DNA from: CAG-632 sp963626805
Lineage (GTDB): Bacteria; Bacillota; Clostridia; Lachnospirales; Lachnospiraceae
DNA length: 64,000 nt
NCBI GenBank assembly: GCA_963626805.1
Contig: CAVFXS010000056.1
Coordinates: forward strand, 61,541-125,540
Direction: 5' to 3'
Shown here: piece by piece, positions 27,108 through 35,680 of the stretch
Numbering within the stretch: position 1 is the first letter of the stretch
Layout of the letters: every line of letters begins with the position of its first letter
Program-made: the position numbers and the translations under genes
The notes under the pieces: generated by a model
What the model was told of the DNA's origin: nothing
The model's input: the letters and a program-made list of their open reading frames with translations, nothing else
Database searches by the model: none

Positions 27108-27324
27108 CCCTGATTTCTCCTTCCTCTGTCAGAACTATCATCTCTTTTTCGATTCGATCCAGTGACTTTCCACACTCTGTCAAAAGCTCTACTCCCTGAC
27201 GATATAATTTCATAGATTCCTCCAACGTGATCTCCGGAGCCTCTAACTTCTCCACAATGGATGTTATCTTTGAAAATGCTTCCTCTATATTAAGCGGTTG
27301 GCTGTTTTCCTTCTGTTCTTCCAA
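27091..27324 (-). CDS. xseB: Exodeoxyribonuclease VII small subunit
   Basis: The 77-residue chain has the XseB core, NIEEAFSKITSIVEKLEAPEITLEESMKLY-type helices (two helices, acidic). It forms exonuclease VII with XseA, encoded 19 bases upstream. The end overlaps ispA. Confidence 0.93.
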   Translation of the reverse strand: MEEQKENSQPLNIEEAFSKITSIVEKLEAPEITLEESMKLYRQGVELLTECGKSLDRIEKEMIVLTEEGEIRDGTIE

Positions 27325-27343
27325 ACCTGCACTCCTCCTTATT

Positions 27344-28555
27344 CTATTCCGGGGCTCCGGTCGGTCGTACCTCTGTTACCGCCGCCCACACCTGGCCATC
27401 CTGAATCGTAATTGTCAACCTGTCCCCGGCTGATACCTGCCCGATACTGCAAAGCGGCTGTTTTCCGGTCTCAATATATCCATAGCCGTGAATCAGCTTC
27501 GCCGTCGGTGAGCATCTGTGTAACTGCTCTGTCAGCAGTACGTACCGATGCTGATACTGCTCCAGTCTGTGCTGAATGGCTCTTCGCATCCGATCCGACA
27601 GTTCATCCAGATACATCTGATCCTTCCCCAGCTTTGTCCGTGGATTCAGGTACTCCAGCCGGAGATTCATCTGCTGCCACTGACTCTTCGTCAGTGTAAT
27701 CCACTGTCGCATCCGGTTCTTCATCCGGTCAGCCAGTCCCTCAAGCTCCCGGCTCATACTCGTATAGTCCGGGATTGCAAGTTCACAGGCCGCCGACGGG
27801 GTCGGTGCCCTTAAGTCTGCTGCATAATCGGCAATCGTCGTATCCACCTCATGTCCCGTCCCCGAAATGATCGGTGTTTTCGCTGCATAAATAGCTCTCG
27901 CCACACATTCTTCATTAAATGCCCATAAGTCCTCAATCGAACCTCCGCCACGACCGATAATGATCGTATCCAGTCCCATTGCATCCAGCACCTGAATTCC
28001 CTTCACGATCGTTGCCGCAGCACCCTCGCCCTGCACCTTTGCCGGGTACAGAATCAGCTGTACATACGGATTCCTGCGCCTTGCTATGTTCCGTATGTCC
28101 TGAATCGCAGCTCCGGTAGACGCCGTTACAATCCCTATGCGTTTCGGATATTTCGGAATCGGTTTCTTGATTTCAAACTCAAACAGCCCTTCTTCATATA
28201 ACCGGTTCTTCAGCCGCTCATACTCTTCATATAAAGCTCCTGTTCCATCCAGCTGAATCTCCTTCGCATAGATCTGATATTTCCCGTCCCGCTCATAGAC
28301 GGAAATATTACCGGTTACGACCACACTCTGTCCATCCCGCAGCTGAAAGACCAGTCCTCCCCGGTTTCCCCGGAACATGACACAGTTAATTGCCCCCTTT
28401 TCATCCTTCAGACTGAAATAAATATGCCCGGAAGCATGATACTTACAATTCGACACTTCACCTTTTATGCACAGATTGGATAACAGATAATCTCCGTCAA
28501 ACAGGTTTCGAATATATACATTAATTTGTCCTACTGAATAAATCCGCTTCTGCAC
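27344..28555 (-). CDS. xseA: Exodeoxyribonuclease VII large subunit
   Basis: Catalytic subunit of the single-strand exonuclease. The N-terminal OB-fold (GEVSNCKYHASGHIYFSLKDE) and the catalytic block GRGGGSIEDLWAFNEE with GHEVDTTIADYAADLRAPTPSAA are clear. Length 403 is usual. It lies between nusB (23 bases upstream) and xseB. Confidence 0.96.
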   Translation of the reverse strand: MQKRIYSVGQINVYIRNLFDGDYLLSNLCIKGEVSNCKYHASGHIYFSLKDEKGAINCVMFRGNRGGLVFQLRDGQSVVVTGNISVYERDGKYQIYAKEIQLDGTGALYEEYERLKNRLYEEGLFEFEIKKPIPKYPKRIGIVTASTGAAIQDIRNIARRRNPYVQLILYPAKVQGEGAAATIVKGIQVLDAMGLDTIIIGRGGGSIEDLWAFNEECVARAIYAAKTPIISGTGHEVDTTIADYAADLRAPTPSAACELAIPDYTSMSRELEGLADRMKNRMRQWITLTKSQWQQMNLRLEYLNPRTKLGKDQMYLDELSDRMRRAIQHRLEQYQHRYVLLTEQLHRCSPTAKLIHGYGYIETGKQPLCSIGQVSAGDRLTITIQDGQVWAAVTEVRPTGAPE

Positions 28556-28578
28556 AGACTGCCTCCAATGCTATGCCA

Positions 28579-29019
28579 TCAATCCTGTCCGGATGCCATT
28601 TTACCAAGAACTGCATTTACAAACCCCTTCGCATCTTCTGAACAATAGGTCTTTGTCAGCTCCACAGCTTCATTGATCGCTACCTTTTCCGGAATGGTAT
28701 CATCCCACTTCATCTCATATACTGCCAGCCGCAGGATCGATAATTCCGCCTTACCGATCCGGTTCAGATTCCAGCCCTCGGAATGTGCTGCAATAATTGT
28801 ATCTATTTCATCCAGATGTGAGAATACGGCCTCCAGTTTCTCCTGCATCTGTGCAGCCTCTTTCTTATTTGCTTCCGGCAGCATATCTTCCTCTTCCCGG
28901 TTCATCTGAGCCAGCTCTTCCAGTTGAATTTCCTGCTGCTCCATACACTCTTCACGGCTCACAAATTCAATCCGAAATAATAATTTAAAGATGCTTTCCC
29001 GTAACTGTCGTCTTGTCAT
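28579..29019 (-). CDS. nusB: Transcription antitermination factor NusB
   Basis: RNA-binding helical protein of the rRNA antitermination complex. The start MTRRQLRESIFKLLF at 29017-29019 is chosen because GGAGG lies 6 bases upstream; a longer reading frame upstream lacks a ribosome site. This gives 146 residues, the family length. The C-terminal block KVAINEAVELTKTYCSEDAKGFVNAVLG is diagnostic. It follows asp23 with an intervening hairpin. Confidence 0.94.
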   Translation of the reverse strand: MTRRQLRESIFKLLFRIEFVSREECMEQQEIQLEELAQMNREEEDMLPEANKKEAAQMQEKLEAVFSHLDEIDTIIAAHSEGWNLNRIGKAELSILRLAVYEMKWDDTIPEKVAINEAVELTKTYCSEDAKGFVNAVLGKMASGQD

Positions 29020-29049
29020 AATGTTCCTCCATCTGTATCTTTCCTTTTT

Positions 29050-29096
29050 CATGGAATGAGGACAAATCCACCCAAGCAGATCTGTCCTCATCCATG
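29050..29096. other. Long hairpin between asp23 and nusB
   Basis: CATGGAATGAGGACA (29050-29064) pairs with TGTCCTCATCCATG (29083-29096). On the minus strand it is followed by AAAAAGG, not a T run, so it does not look like a standard terminator. It may be an RNA-processing or stability element between the two genes. Confidence 0.5.
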
Positions 29097-29110
29097 GAAT
29101 TTCATACTGA

Positions 29111-29542
29111 TTACTTTCTTACTATCCGGACTGCCTTCTGTGTCTTCTGTGGTTTCTGAGGTTTGTCAACTGCAACACCGACAATTCTCACATCTACACG
29201 TTCCACTGTTAAACCTGTCATGCTCTCAATCGCATTTTTAACACGCTCCTGAACCTGCTCTGAAACCTTCGGAATACTATATCCGTATTTCATCTCAAGT
29301 GCCAGATCAATGGCAACACTTTCCGGTGTCACTTCTACCTTGACACCCTTTGATAAATTATTCATGCCAAGCATGCTGATCAATTCATTGGATACATTGC
29401 CACTCATCTTCGCTACGCCTTCTACTTCAACAGCGGCAAGCCCTGAAATAATAGCTATGACTTCATCTGCAATCTGTACTTCACCAAATGCACCGGCTTC
29501 CCTTAAGCTATATCCATCCTGTCGTTCCATATTGATTGCCAT
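29111..29542 (-). CDS. Asp23/Gls24-family envelope stress protein
   Basis: A 143-residue Asp23-domain protein. The core VQIADEVIAIISGLAAVEVEGVAKMSG and VKVEVTPESVAIDLALEMKYGYSIPKVSEQVQERVKNAIESMTGLTVERVDV are the family hallmarks. The C-terminus is basic. Bacterial members of this family, such as the Asp23/AmaP group, are linked to wall or envelope stress. In Clostridia it commonly lies before nusB, as here. Confidence 0.92.
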   Translation of the reverse strand: MAINMERQDGYSLREAGAFGEVQIADEVIAIISGLAAVEVEGVAKMSGNVSNELISMLGMNNLSKGVKVEVTPESVAIDLALEMKYGYSIPKVSEQVQERVKNAIESMTGLTVERVDVRIVGVAVDKPQKPQKTQKAVRIVRK

Positions 29543-29583
29543 ATTCCATCCTCCTAACGTACTTTACCTATAACATTTCCTTT

Positions 29584-29611
29584 ATTATATCAAATTTATA
29601 CACATTTGCAA
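29584..29611 (-). promoter_or_regulatory. Sigma-A promoter for asp23-nusB and following genes
   Basis: TTGCAA (29606-29611) and a perfect TATAAT (29584-29589) are 16 bases apart on the minus strand, between spoIIIAH and asp23. Confidence 0.65.
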
Positions 29612-29644
29612 CAAGGTTTTCCGTCAGAATCCCGGAATCCTCTG

Positions 29645-30304
29645 CTACTCCACTATGTTTATGACAATTTCAGACACGTCACATCCGGCTTTTCTTGTAA
29701 TAATATCCTCAATCTGTGCTTTTTCAATCTCCGTCAGCCCAGCACGGTTTACCGTAACATCTACACAGTTATCACTGATCAGAACCACCGTCTCCTCAAA
29801 GCCCTTTGCCAGAAGCTGCTGCTCACAGATAGATTCCTTCTCCATAACAGTAGTCATAGCGACCAGCTCATCCACTGCCTTCTGCTTCGTCTCAGTATCC
29901 AGAGACTCATTATTTACCAGCTCCATCAGCATAGCCTGTGATTTTGAACGGGTCTGCTCTCGATTCAGCTTTGCATTCACAATGGCATCCGATGTCACCG
30001 ACACCGCACCCGCATTAGTAAGAACCGCCTCACCGATCATATCATTCACCGGAGCACTCACCTCCGCATCGTCCTGATTGCCCTCCGCACCCTCGTTGGC
30101 TGCGATCATATCTCCATCCGTTTCTGTTGCCGTCTGCATAGTCTCCTGTGCCTCTTCCGTCTGATTCTTAGACAGTTCTATCGTATTTCCCTCCTCATCA
30201 ATAATGCTGACCTCCTTACTTGTAAAGCTGAAATAACCTGCGATGGCAATCATCACCGCCAGTGCCGTAATAATAATCTGATTCTTTTTCACCATCTTTT
30301 TCAT
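29645..30304 (-). CDS. spoIIIAH: Stage III sporulation protein AH
   Basis: Mother-cell membrane protein that pairs with forespore SpoIIQ across the intermembrane space. A single N-terminal transmembrane helix (IIITALAVMIAIAGYFSF) is followed by a low-complexity acidic linker and a C-terminal YscJ-type ring domain (about residues 125-219, ending GCDVSEIVINIVE). The ATG at 30302-30304 follows GGAGGG by 5 bases, giving 219 residues. It is the last gene of the spoIIIA operon. Confidence 0.94.
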   Translation of the reverse strand: MKKMVKKNQIIITALAVMIAIAGYFSFTSKEVSIIDEEGNTIELSKNQTEEAQETMQTATETDGDMIAANEGAEGNQDDAEVSAPVNDMIGEAVLTNAGAVSVTSDAIVNAKLNREQTRSKSQAMLMELVNNESLDTETKQKAVDELVAMTTVMEKESICEQQLLAKGFEETVVLISDNCVDVTVNRAGLTEIEKAQIEDIITRKAGCDVSEIVINIVE

Positions 30305-30321
30305 TTCTACCCTCCGAACTT

Positions 30322-30711
30322 TCATTCTGTCATTTTACATACTTTGATTTTATGTGCTGCAACAGGAAATAATGCCTGTGCTGTTTCCATGATGTCCTGC
30401 TCCACCTGGGGGGAACCTGCGCCCTGTGCAACCACTACAACGCCTTCAATAGCATCTGTATCCGCAGTCATGGTGATCATGACCTGTACCCTTCCGACCC
30501 CCTGGATCTGCTCCAGTGTATCCTGCAGCCGCTGTTCCAGCGTGCCAGTCTCAGCGACCGTTTCTGCTAGCTTCTCGTTCCTCTGATCCGTACTCTTCCC
30601 GGATCCGGTGGGAATACAAATCACCAGCAGAAAGATTCCGATCAGCAGAAAGATCAGCAGCTTATCCATTCCAAGTGCTTTCAGTTTTTTCAGTGAAAAC
30701 CATTCCTTCAT
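30322..30711 (-). CDS. spoIIIAG: Stage III sporulation protein AG, short form
   Basis: Forms the large ring of the SpoIIIA channel in Bacillus. The start MKEWFSLKKL at 30709-30711 follows AAGGTGGG by 7 bases, giving 129 residues against about 229 in Bacillus. One transmembrane helix (residues 17-33, LLIFLLIGIFLLVICIP) leads into the ring domain GVGRVQVMITM. This runs straight into EGVVVVAQGAGSP (89-101) and the final helix and strand. The long insertion that normally separates these two strands is absent. Frame, spacing and motifs argue for a genuine short gene, not a frameshift. Confidence 0.88.
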   Translation of the reverse strand: MKEWFSLKKLKALGMDKLLIFLLIGIFLLVICIPTGSGKSTDQRNEKLAETVAETGTLEQRLQDTLEQIQGVGRVQVMITMTADTDAIEGVVVVAQGAGSPQVEQDIMETAQALFPVAAHKIKVCKMTE

Positions 30712-30761
30712 TCTTTCACCCACCTTATTCATGTATATTACCCGGTTGCTGCCGCTAGAAT

Positions 30762-30962
30762 CTAAAAATGAATTTCGGATACTGTTTTTCCCATAATCTT
30801 CCCCGCTGCCGATAAGATCATACAGATATAAACCAATCCGATCACAAATCTGGCATATTTCTGATATTTCTTTTCCGGGAGCAGATGCATACAAAATGCT
30901 GCCACTACAGCAAAGATGATAAACTCCTGCATAAATTCCCGAATTTTTTCAATCTGCCACAT
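30762..30962 (-). CDS. spoIIIAF: Stage III sporulation protein AF, membrane part only
   Basis: The 66-residue product has two hydrophobic helices (FIIFAVVAAFCMHLLP and FVIGLVYICMILSAAG) matching the N-terminus of SpoIIIAF. The soluble ring-building domain of the roughly 200-residue Bacillus protein is missing. A good ribosome site (GGGAGAGGGG) precedes the start, and no continuation was found in the 50 bases before spoIIIAG. Position between spoIIIAE and spoIIIAG supports the call. Confidence 0.8.
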   Translation of the reverse strand: MWQIEKIREFMQEFIIFAVVAAFCMHLLPEKKYQKYARFVIGLVYICMILSAAGKIMGKTVSEIHF

Positions 30963-31027
30963 ATTACCCCTCTCCCAACTTCTTTTTCCCGATTTCTCCG
31001 CAAATCCTCTGTCCGTTTCTGCCTTTC

Positions 31028-32335
31028 TTATCCGGCATAATATGTTACATTGGTCGATACTGCGATAATCGCAATCGTCAGAAGAAATAATGCGATCACG
31101 GTCAGAACCGTTGAGATCAATATCCCGCTACCCCCACTGACACTTGCGATTCCACGGAGCATCCGTTTATCTGCAATCGGCTGCAATAACGCCTCCGTAA
31201 ACTTATATCCCAGCACAAATACACTCATTTTCAGGATTGGCATACTGACGGCCATGACCAGAACCAGCATTCCTCCGATACCAATTGCGTTTTTTATCAG
31301 GATACCGGAACCGATCATAACCCCGGATACGGTATTCACAGCCTGTCCCCCGGGTATGATTGCCAGTCCCCGCTGCAATGCAGTCGCCGTTACCGAATCA
31401 GCAGCTGGTGCCAGCATACTTTTTATCGTATTTATTCCGACTACCACAACCAGGATTCCCTTTAACATCCACTGGAGCCCGATCTTGATCAGATCACCGA
31501 ACCGTGAGAAATAATCCTCTTCCATTAGATTATTGACCAGTCCGAGAACCACAAACAATTCTACCATTGGAAGAATAATCTTCTGAATTCCACCGGATAC
31601 CGCTGTCAGTCCCAGCACCATTCCCTCCTGGAGTGCCACTGATGAAGTAATCCCGGAGGTAACACTGACCGCCAGAATGTAGACCGGTATCAGAGCTTCC
31701 ATAATCTGCTGCAGTTCCACCACAGTCTCCTGTGCCAGTCGGAAAATAACAGAAAAGGAATAAAGCAGCAAAGCAGTCATCAGAAGATACGTCACATAGA
31801 ACCCATTCTCTCCGATCAGACTTTTCCCAAGTGAACCACCAAGGTTCGTAAAAAAAGCTGTGATCATGGCCAGCAACAACAGCTTCAACATGATCTCCTT
31901 ATTCGCATCAATCTCCTGCAGAAACAGCTCATAAAATGCCTCCTGCCATCCGTTTCCCTCTGATATATCTCCTGTGAGCAATCCCTGTACGATGGTTTTA
32001 AAATCATATCCGGAAACATTCCAGTCCTGCGTTAAGATCTGATCCAGCTCTCCGAAATCATAGGACTGCAACAATTCCTCCTGAATTGCCTGCGGTGTCT
32101 GCTCTTCGTTCGATTCTGACTGATCCGGACCTTGCTGTGCTGTATTCTGTCCGGCTTCTTCCGGTTGCTCTGTACTCTGCCGGACTGTTCCCCGCCAGAC
32201 CGTTTCCGGTTGATCCATCACCGGCTGCTGACCGGCATCCTGCCGGATGACCTGTCCACATTCCGGAGCCGCAGTTCCACTCAGTCCGGTCAAGAATAAC
32301 CAGATTCCGATTCCCGTTCCAATTATGCTATACAT
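31028..32335 (-). CDS. spoIIIAE: Stage III sporulation protein AE
   Basis: Polytopic membrane protein of the feeding-tube channel. The start MYSIIGTGIG at 32333-32335 is preferred because GAGGG sits 8 bases upstream; the ATG at 32350 overlaps it. A signal-like N-terminus is followed by a Gln/Glu-rich stretch and about seven hydrophobic segments, among them LLLLAMITAFF, GFYVTYLLMTALLLY and ISTVLTVIALFLLTIAIIAV. The product is 435 residues. It is the largest membrane component of the operon. Confidence 0.93.
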   Translation of the reverse strand: MYSIIGTGIGIWLFLTGLSGTAAPECGQVIRQDAGQQPVMDQPETVWRGTVRQSTEQPEEAGQNTAQQGPDQSESNEEQTPQAIQEELLQSYDFGELDQILTQDWNVSGYDFKTIVQGLLTGDISEGNGWQEAFYELFLQEIDANKEIMLKLLLLAMITAFFTNLGGSLGKSLIGENGFYVTYLLMTALLLYSFSVIFRLAQETVVELQQIMEALIPVYILAVSVTSGITSSVALQEGMVLGLTAVSGGIQKIILPMVELFVVLGLVNNLMEEDYFSRFGDLIKIGLQWMLKGILVVVVGINTIKSMLAPAADSVTATALQRGLAIIPGGQAVNTVSGVMIGSGILIKNAIGIGGMLVLVMAVSMPILKMSVFVLGYKFTEALLQPIADKRMLRGIASVSGGSGILISTVLTVIALFLLTIAIIAVSTNVTYYAG

Positions 32336-32364
32336 TCTGTCCACCCTCATTTCTGCCGGAATTG

Positions 32365-32751
32365 CTAACTTAACAGAGCCTGTATCGTCTGGACAATCGC
32401 CGTCATCACCGGTATACTGACGAGCATCATTGCCACCCGCCCCGCCATCTCAACCTGTGCGGATACTGCCTGATACCCCGCATCCTTGCAAAGCCCCGAT
32501 GCGAACTCACACACATAGGCAATTCCAATCAGCTTTAGCAGTACTCCTACATATGTCAGATTCAGGTTCCCGGTCAGCTGTCTCAGAAAATCACCCAGTT
32601 GTTCAAAGCCCTTTAATATAAACCCTGTGATCAGAAGACAGATCGCAATACTGATCAGAATCCCAAACTCTGCATTCCGGCTCCGGCAAAGAAGAGCTGC
32701 CAGAATTCCGATTACTGCCAGCACTGCCAGACGAACAATCGAAATTTCCAT
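32365..32751 (-). CDS. spoIIIAD: Stage III sporulation protein AD
   Basis: A 128-residue membrane protein with four hydrophobic stretches (IVRLAVLAVIGILAALLC, ISIAICLLITGFIL, and two near the C-terminus). The EFASGLCKDAGY motif after LKLIGIAYVCEF is typical of SpoIIIAD. It is encoded directly downstream of spoIIIAC (10-base gap), its paralogue-like partner in the channel. Confidence 0.93.
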   Translation of the reverse strand: MEISIVRLAVLAVIGILAALLCRSRNAEFGILISIAICLLITGFILKGFEQLGDFLRQLTGNLNLTYVGVLLKLIGIAYVCEFASGLCKDAGYQAVSAQVEMAGRVAMMLVSIPVMTAIVQTIQALLS

Positions 32752-32761
32752 ATAACCCCTT

Positions 32762-32956
32762 TCATATCTGGAACAACTTCTGGATTGTCACAAACAGCTC
32801 ATAAATATACGGAACCACCCAGGTCAGAACCAGAATCAGTCCTGCCAGACTTACCAGATATGCCTGTTCTTCACGCCCGGAATGTTTTAATATCTGATTC
32901 AGCAATGCAACTAAGATTCCCACTGCTGCGATTTTAAAAATCAATCCAATTGTCAA
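32762..32956 (-). CDS. spoIIIAC: Stage III sporulation protein AC
   Basis: A 64-residue protein with two membrane helices (IGLIFKIAAVGILVALLNQI and YLVSLAGLILVLTWVVPYI). The GREEQAY loop between them is characteristic. It lies between spoIIIAB and spoIIIAD in the standard order. Confidence 0.93.
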   Translation of the reverse strand: MTIGLIFKIAAVGILVALLNQILKHSGREEQAYLVSLAGLILVLTWVVPYIYELFVTIQKLFQI

Positions 32957-32982
32957 TGACGGCTCCTCCTATCTCTATTCTG

Positions 32983-33516
32983 TCAAATCAGTAATATCAC
33001 CAGAAAACATCCTGCGAGAAGCATCAGTCCAGTTCCCATTTTCAATTTCCGTGGCAGCTCCTGCGTCAGCCTGTTTTCCTCTTCCTCCAGCCGCATCGCA
33101 CACAGCCGGATTCCACGAATCTGTGTATCCCTGTCCACAAATGCAAACTGACTGCCCAACTGCTTCAGATTCATCAGACATTCCTCCGATAATACCGTAT
33201 TCCCATAAAATCGTTCCAGCTCCTGCCTCCAGACCTCCTGAAATCCAAGCCCTTCAAATTCCCCCAGACGTTGTCCTATCCTCTGCATCCACACAGAACA
33301 TTCCCCCTGCAGATGTACCGCACAACGCCCGAATGCCTCCGGCAGTGCTGCACATTGATATTCCAGTTCTCCCTGCAGCAGCTGTAGCAGCTGCTGAAGC
33401 TGCCGGATCTCTCTGACCTGTCTGTGCAGCCACCGGTTATTCCGGACACCCATTCCTACAGTGGCAATCAGAATACAGATAACCCCAGCTACTTTACAAA
33501 ACATTTCCCTGTGCAT
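32983..33516 (-). CDS. spoIIIAB: Stage III sporulation protein AB
   Basis: The protein has an N-terminal membrane helix (VAGVICILIATVGMGV), a soluble helical region with REIRQLQQLLQLLQGELEY, and a C-terminal helix (GLMLLAGCFLVILLI). This is the SpoIIIAB layout, resembling GspF-like channel proteins. The ATG at 33514-33516 has GGA 6 bases upstream; starts at 33531 and 33504 remain possible. In all cases it overlaps the end of spoIIIAA, so the two are coupled. Confidence 0.9.
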   Translation of the reverse strand: MHREMFCKVAGVICILIATVGMGVRNNRWLHRQVREIRQLQQLLQLLQGELEYQCAALPEAFGRCAVHLQGECSVWMQRIGQRLGEFEGLGFQEVWRQELERFYGNTVLSEECLMNLKQLGSQFAFVDRDTQIRGIRLCAMRLEEEENRLTQELPRKLKMGTGLMLLAGCFLVILLI

Positions 33517-34435
33517 CAAAAATCCGTTCAATATGTCCGATTCCTCCCCGATTATTCAGCACAACATATCGTTCAAAAATCCGTTCCTCCACCAGTCTCC
33601 GCAGTACCGGCTTGTTCCGGATATCCTCTATGGAGTGTCCATGAACTGTCGCCAAAATTGAACAGCCTGCATTGATCACATACTCAATCGCCTCAATATC
33701 CTCCCGACTTCCGATCTCATCCACCGCTACTACAACCGGAGACATGGAACGGATCAGCATCAGCATTCCATATGCCTTGGGACAGCAATCCAGAATATCG
33801 GTCCGTTTTCCCAAATCATTTTGCGGCACCCCCTGATAACAAGCTCCGATCTCTGACCGTTCATCTACAACTCCAACTGTGACTCCGGGTCTTCCGGGCG
33901 TGCCATCTGAGAACAACCGGATCAGATCCCGAAGCAACGTTGTCTTACCACACCGTGGTGGTGAAATAATCAGAGTATGCCGGATTCCATTTGCCCCCTC
34001 AATCCGTGGCAACAGAGCTTCGCCGCATCCCTTTACCTGATGTGATAACCGGACATTTAAAAATGAAATATGACGGATTGTCTTTATTTTCCCGTTTTCC
34101 ATCACTACCTTACCTGCAATTCCGACTCGGTGTCCTCCCTGAATCGTGATAAACCCCTGACGAATCTCATCCTCATATGCATATAAGGAATACTGACTGA
34201 TAGAATCTAAGGTGCTCTGAATATCCTCTGCTGTCACTATGTATATATGACTCATGCAAGTGGTCAGCTTTCCGTTTTCATCCACAAAAAACTCTCGGTT
34301 ACCATATATGATCAACAGCGGTTCCCGCACCCGAAGCCGGATTTCCTGTAATTGTTCAAACTCAATATTCATGGCATTCAGAATCTTACGTAACTGTAAG
34401 GAAAACACCTTCCACAGCTCTTTGTTTTTGTCCAT
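33494..34435 (-). CDS. spoIIIAA: Stage III sporulation protein AA, secretion-type ATPase
   Basis: Cytoplasmic AAA-type ATPase thought to power the mother-cell side of the SpoIIIA channel. Walker A is PPRCGKTTLLRDLIR, Walker B is VVVAVDEIGSREDIEAI, and the VGVVDERSEIGACYQG and TVHGHSIEDI segments are typical of the family. Length 313 is normal. The start has a very strong ribosome site (AAAGGAGGGGGGG). It is the first gene of the eight-gene operon. Confidence 0.95.
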   Translation of the reverse strand: MDKNKELWKVFSLQLRKILNAMNIEFEQLQEIRLRVREPLLIIYGNREFFVDENGKLTTCMSHIYIVTAEDIQSTLDSISQYSLYAYEDEIRQGFITIQGGHRVGIAGKVVMENGKIKTIRHISFLNVRLSHQVKGCGEALLPRIEGANGIRHTLIISPPRCGKTTLLRDLIRLFSDGTPGRPGVTVGVVDERSEIGACYQGVPQNDLGKRTDILDCCPKAYGMLMLIRSMSPVVVAVDEIGSREDIEAIEYVINAGCSILATVHGHSIEDIRNKPVLRRLVEERIFERYVVLNNRGGIGHIERIFDAQGNVL

Positions 34436-34457
34436 GCTCCCCCCCTCCTTTCTTCTA

Positions 34458-34485
34458 AATATATGAGCCTCCCTTCAAAATAGAA
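34458..34485 (-). promoter_or_regulatory. Candidate sigma-E-like promoter for the spoIIIA operon
   Basis: The minus strand has TTCTATT (34479-34485) and CATATATT (34458-34465) with a 13-base spacer, similar to the sigma-E pattern (KMATATT and CATACA-T). Bacillus spoIIIA is sigma-E dependent, which supports the reading, but both boxes deviate. Confidence 0.35.
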
Positions 34486-34493
34486 CAGCCAAT

Positions 34494-34542
34494 AAAAAAA
34501 GCACTATACATGACTGAATGTCCTCAATCAAATACAGTGCTT
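34494..34542 (-). terminator. Intrinsic terminator downstream of efp
   Basis: The outer arms AGCACTATA and GTATAGTGC-type sequence pair across a long loop and are followed on the minus strand by seven T residues (34494-34500). It separates efp from spoIIIA. Confidence 0.7.
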
Positions 34543-34591
34543 CAATTCTTTCTTCTACTCTGATATGAACGGAATCAATATGCTTCCCGAC

Positions 34592-35149
34592 TTATACTCT
34601 TGATAAATACTCACCAGTTCTGGTATCAATCTTGATCACATCACCCTGATTTACAAACAATGGAACCATCAGAGTTGCTCCGGTCTCAACCGTACAAGGC
34701 TTGGTAGCACCTGTCGCTGTATCACCCTTCACACCCGGCTCACACTCAGTAATCTCTAATTCAACAAACATCGGAGGCTCTACCGCGAAGATATCTCCCT
34801 TATGAGACTTCATCTTTACGTTCTCATTCTCCTTTACGAACTTCAGGGCATCGCCAACCTGATCTGCACTCAGGGCAATCTGATCATAGGTCTCCATATC
34901 CATGAAGTTATATAAATCTCCATCCTGGTACAGATACTGCATATCCTTGGTATCAATCTGCGCATTCTCAAACTTCTCTGTTGGGCGGAATGTCTTCTCA
35001 ACTACACCACCGGTCTTGATATTCTTAATCTTTGTACGAACAAATGCAGCACCCTTACCTGGCTTTACATGCTGGAATTCGATAATCTGATAAATATTAT
35101 TCTCAAACTCAATTGTAAGACCATTCTTGAAATCGCCTGCTGTAACCAT
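34592..35149 (-). CDS. efp: Elongation factor P
   Basis: Translation factor that rescues ribosomes stalled at polyproline. The N-terminal KOW-like domain has HVKPGKGAAFVRTKIKN with a lysine at the modification loop tip. The EFP signature and the C-terminal OB domain (VETGATLMVPLFVNQGDVIKIDTRTGEYLSRV) are intact. Length 185 is exact for the family. No modification enzyme gene is visible in the window. Confidence 0.97.
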   Translation of the reverse strand: MVTAGDFKNGLTIEFENNIYQIIEFQHVKPGKGAAFVRTKIKNIKTGGVVEKTFRPTEKFENAQIDTKDMQYLYQDGDLYNFMDMETYDQIALSADQVGDALKFVKENENVKMKSHKGDIFAVEPPMFVELEITECEPGVKGDTATGATKPCTVETGATLMVPLFVNQGDVIKIDTRTGEYLSRV

Positions 35150-35193
35150 TATAAATAATCCTCCTTAAATCATGTAAAATCTCTCATTTTGTT

Positions 35194-35222
35194 ATTTTAT
35201 AATAGAACGGAAGATTTTTCAA
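35194..35222 (-). promoter_or_regulatory. Sigma-A promoter for efp
   Basis: TTGAAA (35217-35222) and TAAAAT (35194-35199) are 17 bases apart on the minus strand, upstream of a GGAGG ribosome site. Confidence 0.55.
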
Positions 35223-35251
35223 CCATTTTCCTGTCTATCCCTTAATTTCTT

Positions 35252-35680
35252 TTATGCACGAATCAGTGCTTCCATTGCCAGCTCATATCCGGTGAGTCCG
35301 AGTCCTACAATCTGTCCACTGCATGCCGGAGCCGTTACCGATGTATGCCGGAACTCCTCTCGCTGATGTACATTGGATATATGCACCTCGATCTTCGGCA
35401 TTTGAACTGATGCCAGTGCATCCCGCAATGCATAGCTATAGTGAGTATAAGCACCCGGATTGATAATGATCGCATCCGTACCATCTCCGTAAGCCTCCTG
35501 AATCCGGTCGATCAATGCACCCTCGGAATTACTCTGAAAGATCACAACCTCTACCTCCAGCTCCTCTGCTTTTCTGCGGATCCGTTCACACAGACTGTCG
35601 TAATTCTCTTCTCCGTAGATTCCCTTTTCCCGAATACCCAGAAAATTAATATTCGGTCCGTTCATTATTAATATCTTCAT
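35252..35680 (-). CDS. aroQ: Type II 3-dehydroquinate dehydratase
   Basis: Third step of the shikimate pathway. The dodecameric type II fold is indicated by MKILIMNGPNINFLG, the active-site tyrosine in EENYDSL, NPGAYTHYSYALRDAL and HISNVHQREEFRH. Length 142 is usual. Its ATG overlaps the aroE-aroK stop by 4 bases, and the genes form one shikimate operon with yqeG. Confidence 0.96.
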   Translation of the reverse strand: MKILIMNGPNINFLGIREKGIYGEENYDSLCERIRRKAEELEVEVVIFQSNSEGALIDRIQEAYGDGTDAIIINPGAYTHYSYALRDALASVQMPKIEVHISNVHQREEFRHTSVTAPACSGQIVGLGLTGYELAMEALIRA

